Assembly (NCBI RefSeq): GCF_050219315.1
Contig: NZ_CP116939.1
Coordinates: 1,116,001 to 1,180,000 of the forward strand
DNA: 64,000 bases
Direction of reading: 5' to 3'
Source of the DNA: Megasphaera_A sueciensis
Lineage (GTDB): Bacteria > Bacillota > Negativicutes > Veillonellales > Megasphaeraceae
Below, one piece after another: positions 1-8,215 of this stretch (the first letter of the stretch is position 1; every line of letters starts with the position of its first letter). The position numbers and the translations under genes are program-made. Below the pieces are notes generated by a model. That model saw only the letters and a program-made list of their open reading frames with translations, was not told the DNA's origin and did no database searches.

Positions 1-4
1 CATA

Positions 5-45
5 GCAGAACCGGGAACAGCAAACCACCCTGTCCCCGGTTCTGC
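5..45. terminator. GC-rich hairpin, possible terminator
   Basis: An inverted repeat pairs 5-20 with 30-45 (GCAGAACCGGG-type arms with one small imperfection) around a 9-base loop. No U-tract follows, so it may be the terminator of a gene left of the window or a leader structure. Confidence 0.4.
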
Positions 46-75
46 GGTACCGAAAAATAAAATGTACGGTACCGC
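44..75. promoter_or_regulatory. 9-bp inverted repeat upstream of response regulator
   Basis: GCGGTACCG at 44-52 and CGGTACCGC at 67-75 form a perfect inverted repeat, and each half is itself built on the palindrome CGGTACCG. It lies about 60 bp before the two-component operon, so an operator for an autoregulating response regulator is plausible. This is inferred from symmetry and position only. Confidence 0.4.
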
Positions 76-131
76 TTGAAGTACCTGGCCCGAACAGTGT
101 ATAGTAAGGAAAAGAGACAGGAGGAATTGCG

Positions 132-833
132 ATGCTGCAAAATTCAATTTTAATCGTAGACGATGATGTCAAATTGGTCCAAGTACTGCGCACCTATTTC
201 GAACGGGAACAATTTGTCGTATATACAGCCTTTGACGGCCGCAGTGCCTTAGACCTGCTGCGACGCTACGAACCGCAGATACTGATCCTTGATCTGATGA
301 TGCCGGACATGGACGGCTTCGAAGTCTGCCGCCGTGTCCGGCAGATCAACGATCTTCCTATTTTGTTCTTGACCGCCAAAGATGATGAAACCGATCGGCT
401 CGTAGGCTTGCATATCGGTGCCGATGACTACCTGACAAAACCGTTCAACATCAAAGAACTCGTAGCCCTGGTATATGCGCGTCTGCGCCGCGTCCGCGGC
501 GAAATCGTGCAAGCGACGACGCAATACGTCATCGGCGACCTGCACATCGACAAAGAAAAATATACCGTATACCGCGGTACGGAACCCATCCTGCTCACAC
601 CGACGGAATTCAACATGCTGGAAGTGCTCTCGTCTTCCCCGGACCGGGTATACAGTCGGCTGCAGCTCATGGAAAAAGCCCAAGGCGGTTACAGTTTCGA
701 AGGCTATGAGCGAACCATCGACACCCATATCCGCAATCTGCGGAAAAAACTGGAACGGGATCCCGCCCACCCTGAATATATTCTAACGGTATACGGCATC
801 GGATACAAATTTTCCGGAGGCAGCCATGCGTAA
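132..833 (+). CDS. OmpR-family response regulator
   Basis: This 233-residue protein has a receiver domain (about 1-115) and a winged-helix DNA-binding domain (about 135-230). The acidic pocket is DDD at 10-12, the phosphoacceptor is Asp54 in LILDLMMPDMDG, and Lys103 sits in LTKPF. The C-terminal half carries the usual LTPTEF and YGIGYKF signatures of OmpR/PhoB transcription factors. An AGGAGG site precedes the ATG. The histidine kinase gene overlaps it by 8 bp, so the two are co-translated. By family the pair resembles BaeSR-type envelope-stress systems. The signal and the target genes are unknown. Confidence 0.93.
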   Translation: MLQNSILIVDDDVKLVQVLRTYFEREQFVVYTAFDGRSALDLLRRYEPQILILDLMMPDMDGFEVCRRVRQINDLPILFLTAKDDETDRLVGLHIGADDYLTKPFNIKELVALVYARLRRVRGEIVQATTQYVIGDLHIDKEKYTVYRGTEPILLTPTEFNMLEVLSSSPDRVYSRLQLMEKAQGGYSFEGYERTIDTHIRNLRKKLERDPAHPEYILTVYGIGYKFSGGSHA

Positions 834-1941
834 ATATAACAGCATTGTCTATCGTTTGACAGGAATGTCGTTTATCCTACTTATTTCGACGATCGGAATC
901 CTGCTGTTCCTTGTCAACCTGCAAATGGATCAGCATTTTTCCGAATATCTGCAGTATAACGGCACGACATTGACGCTGCCCTACTCGGCACACGGAACGC
1001 CGGAACAGCACTTTATGGCCTCCGTCCATCACTCTCTCATCTGGGTAGGCGCCGCCATCTTGACGATCAGCCTGTTCATCAGCTATTTGACGGCCCGCAG
1101 CATTACAAAACCCTTATGCACGCTCAATGAAGCCGCCCAAACGCTGAAAGAAGGCACCTACGGAAAAACTGTGGCTATTACGAGGCAGGATGAAGTCGGC
1201 ATGCTGGCCGATACGATCAACGCCATGTCCCTGCAGCTGCACCAAAACGACCAGATGCGGCATCACCTTTTTACCAATATCGCTCACGAACTCCGGACGC
1301 CTTTGGCTATTATACAAGGGAACCTGGAAGGCATGATCGACGATGTGATACCGGTCAACAAAACCATGCTCCTGTCTATGGAGGAGGAAGTCCTGCGGGT
1401 CAATCGTCTGGTACAAGACCTGCGTGATTTATCCTTGGCGGAAATCAACGAATTGGAACTGCACAAAGAAGATACGGACATCAATGCCATGCTATCCCGT
1501 GCCGTCAATATGCTGCAGCCCCTGATCGATGAAAAAAATCTCTCCGTGCAGCTGAATCTGCTGAAAAACGGCTGTACCGCCTATATCGACAAAGACCGGA
1601 TCAATCAGGTACTCTATAATATTATCAGCAATGCGATCCGCTATATTCCGGAAAAAAGCAGTATTTTTATTGTCACGGACCGGATCGAAAAGAAAAAAGT
1701 TCCCTATATCAGCATACGGATCACCGATACGGGCCCCGGCATCGCCCCGGAGGATATCCCCTATATCTTTCAATATTTTTACCGCGGCGAAAAATCACGG
1801 AACCGTAAAAGCGGCGGCTCCGGCATCGGGTTGGCACTGGCCCGGCAATTTGTCATGAGCCACGGCGGCACCATCTCGGCAGCCAGCACCCCGGGGAAAG
1901 GAACCACCTTTTCCATACTCCTGCCGGCACGGCTTGCCTGA
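826..1941 (+). CDS. Sensor histidine kinase (BaeS-like)
   Basis: This 371-residue membrane kinase has two transmembrane segments (about 12-31 and 70-89) that enclose a short extracytoplasmic loop of roughly 40 residues. A HAMP linker follows at about 90-140. The dimerisation/H-box FTNIAHELRTPL places the phosphorylated histidine at residue 154, and a HATPase domain carries DTGPGI and GGSGIGLALAR. The tiny sensor loop suggests sensing in or at the membrane rather than of a large soluble ligand. It is the partner of the preceding response regulator by overlap. The stimulus cannot be read from the sequence. Confidence 0.93.
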   Translation: MRKYNSIVYRLTGMSFILLISTIGILLFLVNLQMDQHFSEYLQYNGTTLTLPYSAHGTPEQHFMASVHHSLIWVGAAILTISLFISYLTARSITKPLCTLNEAAQTLKEGTYGKTVAITRQDEVGMLADTINAMSLQLHQNDQMRHHLFTNIAHELRTPLAIIQGNLEGMIDDVIPVNKTMLLSMEEEVLRVNRLVQDLRDLSLAEINELELHKEDTDINAMLSRAVNMLQPLIDEKNLSVQLNLLKNGCTAYIDKDRINQVLYNIISNAIRYIPEKSSIFIVTDRIEKKKVPYISIRITDTGPGIAPEDIPYIFQYFYRGEKSRNRKSGGSGIGLALARQFVMSHGGTISAASTPGKGTTFSILLPARLA

Positions 1942-1977
1942 TCACATTTTTTACCGACACAAAATATTTTTTAAAAT

Positions 1978-2051
1978 CGCGTAGGAGGTCACCCATTAGT
2001 TGCGTGACCGGTCTCTCACAACACCGTACGTATCGTTCGATATACAGTGTT
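1978..2051 (-). ncRNA. Group II intron domains V and VI (relic)
   Basis: Read on the minus strand, 2051-2020 folds into a domain V-like hairpin: a lower stem AACACTGTA/TACGGTGTT, a two-base bulge, then an upper stem TATC/GATA closed by a four-base loop. It is followed by a second hairpin (GGTCAC/GTGACC, 2009-1987) in the position of domain VI and by a 3' end near 1978 (CCTCCTACGCGAT). This arrangement matches bacterial group II introns. The protein remnant just upstream supports the call. No 5' part of the intron is visible, so it is not expected to splice. Confidence 0.7.
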
Positions 2052-2195
2052 TCAACTGCCTTCGTGCTGTTTGCATAATCGCTCGTATTGACTCGGAAAG
2101 TCATATTATCCCGTCAATACGAGCTTTTCGTTTGTGATGGCACGTGTTACTATAGGACGTCCGGTCATTCGCCAGTATCCCAACGTGTCTCTTGC
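2052..2195 (-). pseudogene. Group II intron reverse transcriptase, C-terminal remnant
   Basis: Minus-strand translation ending at the stop at 2052 reads GYWRMTGRPIVTRAITNEKL, then an in-frame TAA, then YDFPSQYERLCKQHEGS. This is the characteristic C-terminal end of intron-encoded reverse transcriptase/maturases (GYWR... TNE.L...Y). The upstream frame is interrupted by stops. Only the last 45-50 codons survive, directly before the domain V/VI structure, as in an intact intron. It marks an old intron insertion between the kinase gene and the IetAS-like module. Confidence 0.75.
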
Positions 2196-2298
2196 TTATT
2201 TTTTGGATAATCATACCCGTTCCATACGCTTTAATTAATTCCAAACGACAAAATACATGAGTCAGCTTTGTGAAACGGATTAAATAAATAATAAAATA

Positions 2299-2338
2299 TG
2301 TCCCAATATGTTTACTTTTGTCCCAAATCTGATATACT
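2299..2338 (+). promoter_or_regulatory. Promoter with TGTCCCAA direct repeat for the AAA/subtilase operon
   Basis: TGTCCCAA occurs at 2299-2306 and 2319-2326, exactly 20 bp apart (two helical turns). The repeats flank a -35-like TTTACT (2311-2316), which lies 16 bp before TATACT (2333-2338). The layout looks like a repressor site. The first gene of the operon has its own C-terminal helix-turn-helix, which would be the obvious candidate to bind it (inference). Confidence 0.5.
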
Positions 2339-2369
2339 ATGATTAAAGACTTTGCTAGGGGGCCTCTAT

Positions 2370-3407
2370 ATGAAAAAGAAGAACATAATTAACTTAATAA
2401 AATACTATGCGGAAGAAAATGATGCCGGTTTTAGAAGTGAAGCCTATGAAATTGCTAAAGACTTTGATTCTGCCGGTGATTCCCAGTTAGCTGAATATAT
2501 TATGGCTTTATTGTCAAACGCAAATACGTTCATTCCTCAAATAAGCGAAAGTCCCTCGGGCTTTTTTGAAAAATTAAGTATTAGTAATGAACCACTTCCA
2601 TTACCTGAGTCAATGGAAGAAGATATAATTGGCCTGGTAAATGCAGTAGGACGTAATTTGGGAATTAACAAATTTCTATTCCAAGGTGCGCCCGGAACAG
2701 GAAAAACTGAAACAGCAAAACAAGTTTCTCGTATTTTGGGACGAGAATTGTATTCCGTAAATTTTTCCACTGTAATTGATAGCAAACTTGGCCAAACGCA
2801 AAAAAACATTGATTCGCTTTTTAAGGAGATTAACAGCTTTGCCCACCCGGAAAAAGTACTTATCATGTTTGATGAAATCGATTCAATTGCAATGGATCGT
2901 ACTAATTCTAACGATTTACGAGAAATGGGCAGAGCCACTTCTACCATTTTGAAGGGGCTGGATCGATTAGATGATCGCATTGTTTTAATTGCAACAACAA
3001 ACCTATTTGAACATTTTGATAAAGCCTTAATAAGGCGTTTCGATTCAGTAATAGATTTTAACCGATATCGCAAAGAAGATCTATTGGAAATCGCCGAAAT
3101 TCTAATGAATACCTTTTTAAACAAGTTTAAATGTGTTGGTAGAAATGTTCGACTTTTTAGAAAAATAATCAGTCTACTAGATCCTGTTCCGTACCCAGGA
3201 GATTTAAAAAATATGATTCGTACAGCAATTGCATTTAGTAATCCTAACGATGAATTTGACTATCTAAAACGTCTGTATTATACCGTAAGCGGAGAGCAAA
3301 CTTCGGATCTAAAAAAGCTTCAGAAACAGGGATTTACAGTAAGAGAAATACAAGTTCTTACAGGTGTTTCAAAAAGTCAAGTATCCAGAGACTTAAAGGA
3401 GAATTAA
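2370..3407 (+). CDS. AAA ATPase, IetA-like, of an AAA-subtilase pair
   Basis: This 345-residue AAA ATPase has Walker A GAPGTGKT (106-113), Walker B LIMFDEID (164-171), sensor-1 IATTN (about 207-211) and an arginine-finger region ALIRRFD (about 219-225). The last 30 residues (TVREIQVLTGVSKSQVSRDL) look like a resolvase-type helix-turn-helix, which would allow DNA binding or autoregulation. The start is the ATG at 2370, behind AGGGGG; an in-frame TTG further up has no ribosome binding site. The stop codon abuts the ATG of the subtilase gene (TAAATG), so the genes are translationally coupled. The pair matches the IetAS architecture known from plasmid stability and phage defence. It is visibly more AT-rich than its flanks. 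Confidence 0.85.
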   Translation: MKKKNIINLIKYYAEENDAGFRSEAYEIAKDFDSAGDSQLAEYIMALLSNANTFIPQISESPSGFFEKLSISNEPLPLPESMEEDIIGLVNAVGRNLGINKFLFQGAPGTGKTETAKQVSRILGRELYSVNFSTVIDSKLGQTQKNIDSLFKEINSFAHPEKVLIMFDEIDSIAMDRTNSNDLREMGRATSTILKGLDRLDDRIVLIATTNLFEHFDKALIRRFDSVIDFNRYRKEDLLEIAEILMNTFLNKFKCVGRNVRLFRKIISLLDPVPYPGDLKNMIRTAIAFSNPNDEFDYLKRLYYTVSGEQTSDLKKLQKQGFTVREIQVLTGVSKSQVSRDLKEN

Positions 3408-5642
3408 ATGAATAATATATTGCAATTAAAAGGCCAATTTCAACAGCAAAGCAACCCAGGCAAAATGGGTCCGCCGAATTTGCCTAAAAATGGTTTTGTT
3501 GAATCAACCCATCTGGAGGATTTAAAAAATCAACTGCAACGAATACTGCGGTTTTGGCAGGAAAATACATTGATAAAAGGCGCTCTTGTGAGTGTACATT
3601 ATAAACACGTTGTTGCAAAAAGCAACAGAATCCAGGGCCTATTATGTAAAGGTTCTTCGAATCCAAACGATTCCATAAGAGGATCAAAATTTGATGGCGA
3701 AAAACCGATAAAACATGTCTTTACGCATTATGTGATGCTAGATGTCTTGCAAGAGTCTATCATTCGATTGGATGTCTGTATTACCGTCGTTAAAAATGAA
3801 TATGCCGGGAAAATAACCCAAAAAGATATCGAAGCACTCAACAACAAGCGAAAAACCTATAGAAATACAAAACTTGCGAAGACCAATTTTTTAAAGGTGA
3901 TTAAAGATGCTTATTACGTCCAAAGGTTCGATGTGGATCAGGATGCCGAAGGCGTGGAAGATCGCTCAATCATAACCATTTACAAAACAAATGTTTCGAC
4001 TAAAGATCTGCTTAGCAAATTGGGAATTGACATGATCAATGCAAAAGTTATTGATGATACTACCATCCGTTTAGAACCGGATGAAATTAAGCTATTGAAA
4101 GAAAATGCTCCCTATTTAATTGCAATGAAAGTTCGCGATTTAAGGGAAGTAACCCCAGAAGAAGCACTTGGTAGTAATACAAAGATCGTAAATATTCCAG
4201 CGCCCCGGCAAGAACCAACAGTTGGCGTCATTGATACACCGTTCGATAAAAAAGTGTATTTCGGAGAATGGGTTACTTACGTTTCCATGATAGATGAAGG
4301 TATTGAAATCGAACCTCGAGACTATAATCATGGAACAGAGGTAACGTCTATTATTGTTGATGGACCAACTATTAATCCTGAATTAGATGATGGTTGTGGT
4401 AGGTTCAAAGTCAAACACTTTGGTGCCGCAAAAGCAGGGCGTTTTAGTTCATTCAGTATTTTGAAAGCAATTCGCCATATTGTTGCTAAAAACCAAGATA
4501 TCAAGGTATGGAATTTATCACTTGGTTCTGATATGCCAATTAATAGAAACTTTATATCTCCCGAAGCTGCGGAGCTCGATAAAATCCAAAGTGATTACGA
4601 TATTATTTTTATTATTGCGGGCACTAATAAAAGAGAAGCGTCATCTGAAGAAATGCCAATTGGTGCTCCTGCGGATTCTTTGAACGCTGTTGTGGTTAAT
4701 GCAGTAGATTTGAATAATAAACCCGTATCCTATCATAGAGTCGGCCCTGTCCTTTCTTTCTTCCATAAGCCAGATATTAGTTATTATGGCGGAGATATAG
4801 GGCAGCCAATGAAAGTTTGCACTCCGTGTGGTGAGGGATTCGTCATGGGAACTTCATTTTCAGCACCATGGATTTCACGAAAAATGGCATACTTGATTTA
4901 TACTATGGGCTTTACCAGAGAGGTTGCAAAAGCTTTGCTTATCGATGCGGCTGCTGGATGGAATAGAATGGACATGGACACGGTATCTCATTCTGTTGGG
5001 TATGGTGTTGTCCCACAACGAATTGAAAATATCCTCCAAACTCCAAGTGATGAAATCAGATTTATCATGACCGGATCATGTGATTCTTACGAAACATATA
5101 CCTACAATATTCCTATTCCGATTTATAACAACAAACAACCGTTTTTCGCTAGAGCAACCCTTTGTTATTTTCCTAAGTGCTCTAGAAACCAAGGCGTTGA
5201 TTATACCAGTACAGAAATAGATGTTCACTTTGGACGCGTGAAAGAAGATAATGGCAGGGCAACAATCAAATCGATAAATGCAAACAAGCAAGGTGATATG
5301 GGTTTTAATCCACTCCTTGAAGAGGAAGCGCGAAAACTATATCGCAAATGGGACAATATAAAGCTCATTAGTGATGTCATTACAGACCGCTCAAAACCCC
5401 GAAAAGTATATGGTGTAGGTGCATGGGGCCTTAGTATCAAGGTAAAAGAAAGACTACGTACCAGAAATGGTAGGGGATTACCATTTGGCGTTGTTGTTAC
5501 GCTAAAAGAAATGTCTGGTGAAAATCGAATAGATGATTTCATCAAACTTTGCATGGTTCGTGGTTGGATGGTTAACCAGATTGACATAAACAATAGATTC
5601 GATGTCTATAACAAGTCTCAGGAAGATCTTTCTTTAAAATAA
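3408..5642 (+). CDS. Subtilisin-like serine protease, IetS-like
   Basis: This 744-residue cytoplasmic S8-family protease has no signal peptide. The catalytic triad is visible: Asp276 in GVIDTPFD, His308 in NHGTEV and Ser483 in GTSFSAP, with the oxyanion Asn407 in AGTNK. About 265 residues precede the protease domain and about 250 follow it, which is much longer than a secreted subtilase and fits the IetS family. It is coupled to the upstream AAA ATPase. Family knowledge suggests the ATPase restrains or feeds the protease, giving toxin-antitoxin or abortive-infection behaviour. The substrate is unknown. Confidence 0.85.
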   Translation: MNNILQLKGQFQQQSNPGKMGPPNLPKNGFVESTHLEDLKNQLQRILRFWQENTLIKGALVSVHYKHVVAKSNRIQGLLCKGSSNPNDSIRGSKFDGEKPIKHVFTHYVMLDVLQESIIRLDVCITVVKNEYAGKITQKDIEALNNKRKTYRNTKLAKTNFLKVIKDAYYVQRFDVDQDAEGVEDRSIITIYKTNVSTKDLLSKLGIDMINAKVIDDTTIRLEPDEIKLLKENAPYLIAMKVRDLREVTPEEALGSNTKIVNIPAPRQEPTVGVIDTPFDKKVYFGEWVTYVSMIDEGIEIEPRDYNHGTEVTSIIVDGPTINPELDDGCGRFKVKHFGAAKAGRFSSFSILKAIRHIVAKNQDIKVWNLSLGSDMPINRNFISPEAAELDKIQSDYDIIFIIAGTNKREASSEEMPIGAPADSLNAVVVNAVDLNNKPVSYHRVGPVLSFFHKPDISYYGGDIGQPMKVCTPCGEGFVMGTSFSAPWISRKMAYLIYTMGFTREVAKALLIDAAAGWNRMDMDTVSHSVGYGVVPQRIENILQTPSDEIRFIMTGSCDSYETYTYNIPIPIYNNKQPFFARATLCYFPKCSRNQGVDYTSTEIDVHFGRVKEDNGRATIKSINANKQGDMGFNPLLEEEARKLYRKWDNIKLISDVITDRSKPRKVYGVGAWGLSIKVKERLRTRNGRGLPFGVVVTLKEMSGENRIDDFIKLCMVRGWMVNQIDINNRFDVYNKSQEDLSLK

Positions 5643-6314
5643 TTTTATTATCTCAGCACTCCCTACACGTTAAGCGGTCTCGGCTGCAAAGAGAAGTCAT
5701 GAAAAGAAAGGCATCAAGATTTCCCCTCTACAGACAAAAGCATTTTGATGTAATACTCATGTCGTGTAGCAACTACATAGCAACACATTGATAGGTTTAA
5801 GTGCAATATGATATTCGTCGCTGGAAAGATATAAATCAACTTGCCCTATCTAATGTTAATCATCCGAAAAATTTTACATATGATACCAACTATCTTGAGT
5901 AAAAGTCTTCTGGACTGTTCGGTAAAAAGCACCCCGTTATTACGTTGCCTGAGGATTTATTGCTCTACGCATCGCAATAGCGGGGTGTTCTGTTTAATGA
6001 ATTATATACCTTGCAAAGCAAGTGACTATGAAATGAAGAATCTTTGTTGTCTAAAATAGTTTCTACATAATCAGATGCTGCAATGTTGAGTAACTGATTA
6101 CAACCGTCGGACGTATCATAATCCAATTCGTCCGATGTATTTGCTGTTATATAGGGATCGAGTGAATCTTCGTTTCATCTCTCCCGATCATTTCACCATT
6201 ATCTTGGACTCTTATGTAAAGGTTTCCACCCTCGCAGTTTGCAAAGACTATCATCTCTTTTTTATATCATCTACACGGATAGCTTATCGTCCGGGAAACA
6301 TTCCGTCAACACGA
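5643..6314. other. Gene-free stretch with one hairpin
   Basis: No convincing gene was found in these 670 bp; short open frames lack ribosome binding sites and family resemblance. An inverted repeat CACCCCGTTATT (5930-5941) / AATAGCGGGGTG (5976-5987), followed by a T-rich stretch, could be a weak terminator. It might also be a remnant of a mobile sequence. Confidence 0.5.
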
Positions 6315-6803
6315 TCACATAGCGGCAGCGGATATAGACGCTCCGTTTCGGACACGGACATCACAATATACATGTCTTGCTGCCATTCCGGCAGGTTCCC
6401 AAGGCCGCCGCAAAGAAAACACCACCGTTTCCTTCCCGCGTACCCCTTCTTTAGCCTGTAAAATAAATACGGTCCGCACCGGTCCTCCTGTAAATCCGTT
6501 CGCATGCAGCACCGGTGCCTCCGTGTGATATTTTACCTCCAGCAGCTGCAATGCCGTATTATCGATAACCCAGTCATACCCCGTTCCGCCGGCAGCCAAC
6601 AGTTCTACCCGCAGACACTCTCCCGGCGTTATAGCGACTCCGACCGTCGTCGTATTCCTATCATCGATGCGGACAGTCACGCCTACGGGAAGCTCCCGAT
6701 ACGCCATCCCCTCGGCAACCGCCGTTGTCGGTGCCGCCACCCACATCACGATTCCGAAAATGCTGATCATCAATCCCCATTGAATCCGTTTCCACATACG
6801 CAT
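6315..6803 (-). CDS. Secreted chagasin-like (I42) cysteine protease inhibitor
   Basis: This 162-residue protein has an N-terminal signal sequence (hydrophobic 8-24, AVA cleavage-like site near 30). The mature part shows the three chagasin loops: a GGTGYDW loop (standing for NPTTGYxW), a glycine-rich middle loop (ANGFTGG) and RRPWEP. These loops insert into the active site of papain-type proteases in known family members. It is transcribed alone and divergently from the EutS operon. The natural target, whether host or bacterial protease, cannot be read from the sequence. Confidence 0.75.
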   Translation of the reverse strand: MRMWKRIQWGLMISIFGIVMWVAAPTTAVAEGMAYRELPVGVTVRIDDRNTTTVGVAITPGECLRVELLAAGGTGYDWVIDNTALQLLEVKYHTEAPVLHANGFTGGPVRTVFILQAKEGVRGKETVVFSLRRPWEPAGMAARHVYCDVRVRNGASISAAAM

Positions 6804-7152
6804 ACCCTATTGCCTCCTCCCTACCACTCCGCTTCTGCAAGCGGACTCGACAGCGCACCGCTTGTATCCGGCCGATCTATCCGGTTCCTGTTCCGGCGAA
6901 GGACGGCCACGCTTCCTTATACTAAAAATAATTCGGTGCCGCCAGTCCATTTCCTGCAAGCCAAAACAAATGCTCCTCTATAAGAACGACGGGCTAACGC
7001 CTGCAGCACCGGTATGAAACACTGCCGTTTTTGTCTTTTCCTCAAAGAAGCAAAGGATATATCTTATTTATTGATAAAAAGATAACAAATTATAGCATAA
7101 TCTTGTGACGCAAGTAGATAAAAATGTGTTATAAATTAACCTATTTTATAGT

Positions 7153-7196
7153 AAAACGCAACAAAGACAATAATCATCGTCCTTGTTGCGTTTTTT
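7153..7196 (+). terminator. Terminator-like hairpin in the leader of the EutS operon
   Basis: AACGCAACAAAGAC (from 7155) pairs with GTCCTTGTTGCGTT (from 7179) and is followed by a T-run. The flanking genes are divergent, so no upstream transcript needs ending here. The hairpin lies about 70 bp before the EutS start and could be a leader attenuator. The rest of 6804-7267 holds no recognisable gene. Confidence 0.6.
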
Positions 7197-7267
7197 AAAA
7201 GACATTACAATAAATACATAGGAGCTATTACCATCACTCATAGCAACAAGAAAGGAGTTTACCCCAC

Positions 7268-7648
7268 ATGGAGTTTACTACAACGTCAGATATCATGCAA
7301 AAAACCTCTCGCATCATCATGGAAAGCGTCCCGGGAAAACAAATCACACTGGCTCATGTCATTGCCAGTCCCGATCCTATATTATACCGCAAGCTGGGAT
7401 TAGACCCAAACATCGATTACCATAATGCAGCGATCGGCATCTTATGCCAGACTCCCTATGAAACCGCTATCATCACCGCCGATATAGCACTGAAATCCGC
7501 TGCAATTACCCTGGGATTTGTAGACCGTTTCAGCGGAACCCTGGTCGTGACCGGCTCTATTTCCGATGTCACCATTGCCTGGGAAAAAGTACTGGAGTAT
7601 GCTTCCCATGTTCTCTGCTTCGAAGTTTGTCCCATCACCAAAGCATAA
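7268..7648 (+). CDS. Microcompartment shell protein, EutS/PduU type
   Basis: This 126-residue single BMC domain is of the circularly permuted kind: an extended N-terminus, then RIIMESVPGKQITLAHVIA and the core ending in LDRFSGTLVV-type residues (here VDRFSGTLVVTGS). EutS and PduU form hexamers whose N-terminal strands make a small barrel over the pore. An AAAGGAG site precedes the ATG. It starts a three-gene cluster with a GTPase and a diol/glycerol channel, about 21 kb from the main microcompartment operon, to which it probably supplies an accessory facet protein. Confidence 0.9.
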   Translation: MEFTTTSDIMQKTSRIIMESVPGKQITLAHVIASPDPILYRKLGLDPNIDYHNAAIGILCQTPYETAIITADIALKSAAITLGFVDRFSGTLVVTGSISDVTIAWEKVLEYASHVLCFEVCPITKA

Positions 7649-7684
7649 AAAAAATCTTCCCGTCAATAAGAAAGGAGGTTCCGA

Positions 7685-8185
7685 ATGAAAAAAATCATGC
7701 TGGTAGGACGTACCGGAGCCGGCAAGACTACATTAACGCAAGCACTAAAAGGTTCCCGAATTACCTATCATAAAACCCAATACATAACACACGAAGATGT
7801 AGTCATTGACACCCCCGGCGAATACTGTGAAAATACAGCACTGGGCCGGGCCCTTATCGTCTATTCACATGAAGCGGATATCGTCGGTCTATTGGTAAAC
7901 GCGGCAGAAGCCTATACCCTCTATAGTCCGAATATCGTCTCTCTTGCCACACGCGAAGTAATCGGCATTGTCACGCATATCCACGATACCTATGCCAACC
8001 TGCCGCAGGTTTCTCTATGGCTTGAGCTCACGGGATGCAAAAAGATTTTTTATGTAGATTCCATCACCGGGGAAGGAATTCCGGAACTGCTTGAGTACCT
8101 GAAAGAAGAAAATGACAAACTTCCCTGGGATGAAAAATATGCAAAGGAAATAGCAGAAGCAAAGCAGGCAGCACCCTATAAATAA
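7685..8185 (+). CDS. EutP/PduV-family GTPase
   Basis: This 166-residue protein has a P-loop GRTGAGKTT at 8-16, a G3 motif DTPGEY at about residue 41, and a G4-like THIHD near 100. EutP/PduV proteins are small GTPases tied to ethanolamine and propanediol microcompartments; PduV has been linked to organelle positioning, and EutP to acetate kinase activity in some reports. AAAGGAGG lies directly before the ATG. It sits 37 bp after the EutS/PduU gene and 31 bp before the channel gene, in one operon. Confidence 0.88.
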   Translation: MKKIMLVGRTGAGKTTLTQALKGSRITYHKTQYITHEDVVIDTPGEYCENTALGRALIVYSHEADIVGLLVNAAEAYTLYSPNIVSLATREVIGIVTHIHDTYANLPQVSLWLELTGCKKIFYVDSITGEGIPELLEYLKEENDKLPWDEKYAKEIAEAKQAAPYK

Positions 8186-8215
8186 TAAGGCAGTTAATTT
8201 AAAGGAGGTATTCAA

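Noticed and set aside
249..770. Long open frame opposite the response regulator
   Set aside because: It has no ribosome binding site or family resemblance and lies fully inside a well-supported gene on the other strand. The same reason removes the other long antisense and out-of-frame openings in the window.
5841..6059. 72-codon frame after the subtilase gene
   Set aside because: It contains the hairpin at 5930-5987, has no ribosome binding site, and the translation shows no coherent domain.
6504..6983. Plus-strand 159-codon frame opposite the chagasin-like gene
   Set aside because: It covers the signal peptide and inhibitor gene in antisense, and has no start site or family match.
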